From Auanema rhodensis (lineage: Eukaryota > Nematoda > Chromadorea > Rhabditida > Rhabditidae), in NCBI GenBank assembly GCA_964057225.1, contig OZ059898.1, positions 13,789,767 to 13,853,766 on the forward strand: a stretch of 64,000 nt of DNA. Reading direction: 5' to 3'. How positions within the stretch are numbered: position 1 is the first letter of the stretch; every line of letters begins with the position of its first letter. Made by a program: the position numbers and the translations under genes. The notes beneath the pieces were generated by a model, which was given only the letters and a program-made list of their open reading frames with translations, did no database searches and was not told the DNA's origin. Of this stretch, positions 62,333-64,000 are shown one piece after another.

Positions 62333-63647
62333 TGGCTGAAAAAAAAGAAAAAAGAGGTGGAGAATATTAACCTAATCAGGAATATTTATTCTGCCAATCT
62401 CATCCAGTTTATTTGAATGACGATACTTCATCCTTTACTTCCCACAATACTATAAAATATTTATTTTCTCTTAAAGTCTTATTGTTGTCCTTTATTCATT
62501 TTTAACCAAATAATAACATCTAGGAACTGCTTAAGGCGTAGAAAAGCTTAAAATGTTGAAGATAAATCCATTGACGATGTACATATAATTCGTATATGTA
62601 CATTCTGTTCACATTAAATCTCTCGTCACATTTTTAAAAATATCAAAAGTGTTTTCAAATATAATTATGTGTTTTGTGAACTTCTTTCTAAAAAAAAAAG
62701 AAAAGAAAACGAAACAAAAAAAGTGTTTAGTTATTTTCCTGACCTCAGAACATGTTGTTCATGAAATAACCTCTCATTTCTATTTTTTTTTCATTTTTTT
62801 TTCAAATTAAATATAGTGTTCGAGTACAAAAAATGTTTCGTTACTAAAATTCGATTAGACTTATTCTCTTTGTATGGAATAAACTAAATTTCAGATCACG
62901 TTCCGCCCCACATCAGAAGTCATTTTAAAATATATTGAGCCTTGAATACTTGGTCTACTTATCTTTCGAGTTAATCAACTGTATTTTCCCATAAGGCTGC
63001 TACAAACATCCTCGTCAATTGCCGCTCAAGTGGTTCGTAGGTTTCAAAAAAATGTTTTATTCCAAACTTCTTTTTTATCAAACAGTATATTGAAACTACT
63101 GATTAATCTTCTATAGTATGTAGAAATTTCTTTTGCTTCAAGCCTACCTGACAATACTCCAAATTTTTTAATTGTTTTTGAACAAATCATTACTAAATAT
63201 ATGTTCTTTAGATAGAAAAACAAGCTATTATTTTTATATTAAAATCATTGATTAGTTTGCTTTATTTTAGTAACAAAGATGTCTTTTCTTGATATAAAGT
63301 AAGAGAAATGATTTAACTCAAAATAGAAAATAGCTTATTGTTATCAATAGGCTAGCGAAGCTTTAGTTTGATTTTCTCTTGAGTATATTATATATAAATA
63401 GACCTTATTATTATTTTCTAATTTATATATATACATATTTCTCTGTGAATCAGGATTTCCTTCTATTCTCTACGGTCTCTGATATACAATGTGTTACACA
63501 AATGTAAATGAAATTTCTTAGGATTATATAACATCTTGCCCTTCATAAAGTAACTTTTCACATTATTATACATCATATAACATCTTTATAACCGATTAAC
63601 AACACTCACTCATGTTATTTAAGTTTTCATTTACGTTCTTCTTCCAG

Positions 63648-63799
63648 ATGTCTAATGGGTTCCACGGGTGCTTCGGCCACATTCCAGGCGTACGGTCAAC
63701 TGATCCGTACGCCATCCATTCACCCTCTTATACGGACTCCGTCCATGCATCCACATCTGTCTGAAAAAAGGAGTCGCCAAGAGAGTCAAGAAGAGAGCG
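63648..63799 (+). CDS. coding exon of an unidentified gene continuing to the right
   Basis: It is bounded by a TTCTTCCAG acceptor and a consensus AGCG|GTGAGT donor. One frame is open throughout; an internal ATG at 63655 gives MGSTGASATFQAYGQ, then LIRTPSIHP immediately repeated as LIRTPSMHP, then HLSEKRSRQESQEES. The codons are far richer in GC than the flanking DNA. The Arg-x-x-Ser repeats look like phosphorylation-rich cytosolic sequence. The exon may contain the start codon (a GC-rich 5' UTR-like exon lies at 60655-60970). The family is not recognised. Confidence 0.55.
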
Positions 63800-64000
63800 G
63801 TGAGTCAGGTTCATTTTAAAGATTATTAAAAAAACTATAAATATAGTATTTAAATCATATAGTTATTTTTTGACATAGTGTTATTCGGCTTGCCGTACGA
63901 TATGCATGTGGTACACGATAACGCATCTATTTTTTAAATATTCAAAAACTTAATTATTTCAGAAAAGATTTCTGACTAAATAATTATTCTTATTGATATA

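Larger units (their letters stand above)
57581..63647. other. 6 kb AT-rich stretch, mostly noncoding
   Basis: It contains the XAB2 3' UTR, a possible 42-residue ORF (57911-58039), a GC-richer patch at 58630-58900, and another GC-richer block at 60655-60970 with a TTGTTTCAG acceptor before it and a good donor (ATACTG|GTAAGC) after it; this looks like a 5' UTR exon of a gene reading right. A (GA)n repeat is at 62317-62332. Together with the coding exon at 63648-63799 this suggests the 5' part of a long-intron gene on the plus strand. Confidence 0.45.

Overview
This is a eukaryotic, very probably invertebrate animal, nuclear DNA window. It is strongly AT-rich. Genes are split into short exons separated by very small introns (mostly about 40-80 bases, GT...AG), and the gene set is purely metazoan: taspase-1, TAF6, CSN6, condensin D2, thrombospondin type-1 repeats, a LAPTM-like four-pass protein. 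Introns of this size, closely packed same-strand genes and a LAPTM/DUF7027-like protein fit a small-genome ecdysozoan, a nematode being my first guess; the sequence alone does not settle the species. There is no rRNA or tRNA that I can support, no CRISPR and no bacterial-type operon.

Layout. 1-6992: AT-rich, repeat-dotted DNA without a convincing gene, with two structured patches and one possible minus-strand exon. 6993-18637: eEF1B-delta (minus) with an FDXACB1-type methyltransferase exon embedded in it, a small minus-strand gene divergent from a LAPTM-like gene (plus), a large secreted thrombospondin-repeat protein with a polyglutamine insert (minus), a 110-residue unknown (minus) and a ZNF474/ZC2HC-type zinc-finger gene (minus). 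19911-26288: RPA2 (plus), a secreted Tyr/Gln/Pro-rich protein (plus) and a large Gln-rich probable nuclear protein (minus). 26289-29837 is AT-rich and empty. 29838-45489 is dense: two tandem TAF6 genes, signal peptidase subunit SPCS2 (all minus), a UAP56-binding Arg-rich mRNA export adaptor (plus), mitochondrial intermediate peptidase MIPEP and COP9 subunit CSN6 (minus), a mitochondrial crotonase-family protein (plus) and a C2H2 zinc-finger gene (minus). 46045-57580: condensin NCAPD2, taspase-1 and a glutaredoxin-like gene form a tight minus-strand run, divergent from the splicing factor XAB2/SYF1 (plus). 57581-64000 is mostly noncoding, with one good coding exon at the right edge that probably belongs to a gene continuing beyond the window.

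Most genes are housekeeping (translation, replication, transcription, splicing, mRNA export, protein processing, chromosome structure). Several pairs share short divergent promoters (10732-10872, 35483-35925, 41800-41934, 53808-53988).

The most unusual item is at 8551-9534. A complete FDXACB1-like unit (Rossmann methyltransferase plus ferredoxin-fold anticodon-binding domain) sits as one exon inside eEF1B-delta. It has no start codon of its own, joins in frame to the eEF1B-delta leucine-zipper exon across a 43-base intron, and ends in a stop codon overlapped by AATAAA. It therefore looks like an alternative terminal exon that makes a leucine-zipper/methyltransferase fusion protein. Also notable are the TAF6 tandem duplication and the ATGA stop/start overlap between the glutaredoxin-like gene and taspase-1. 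Gene boundaries come from reading splice sites by eye; individual junctions can be off by one small exon.
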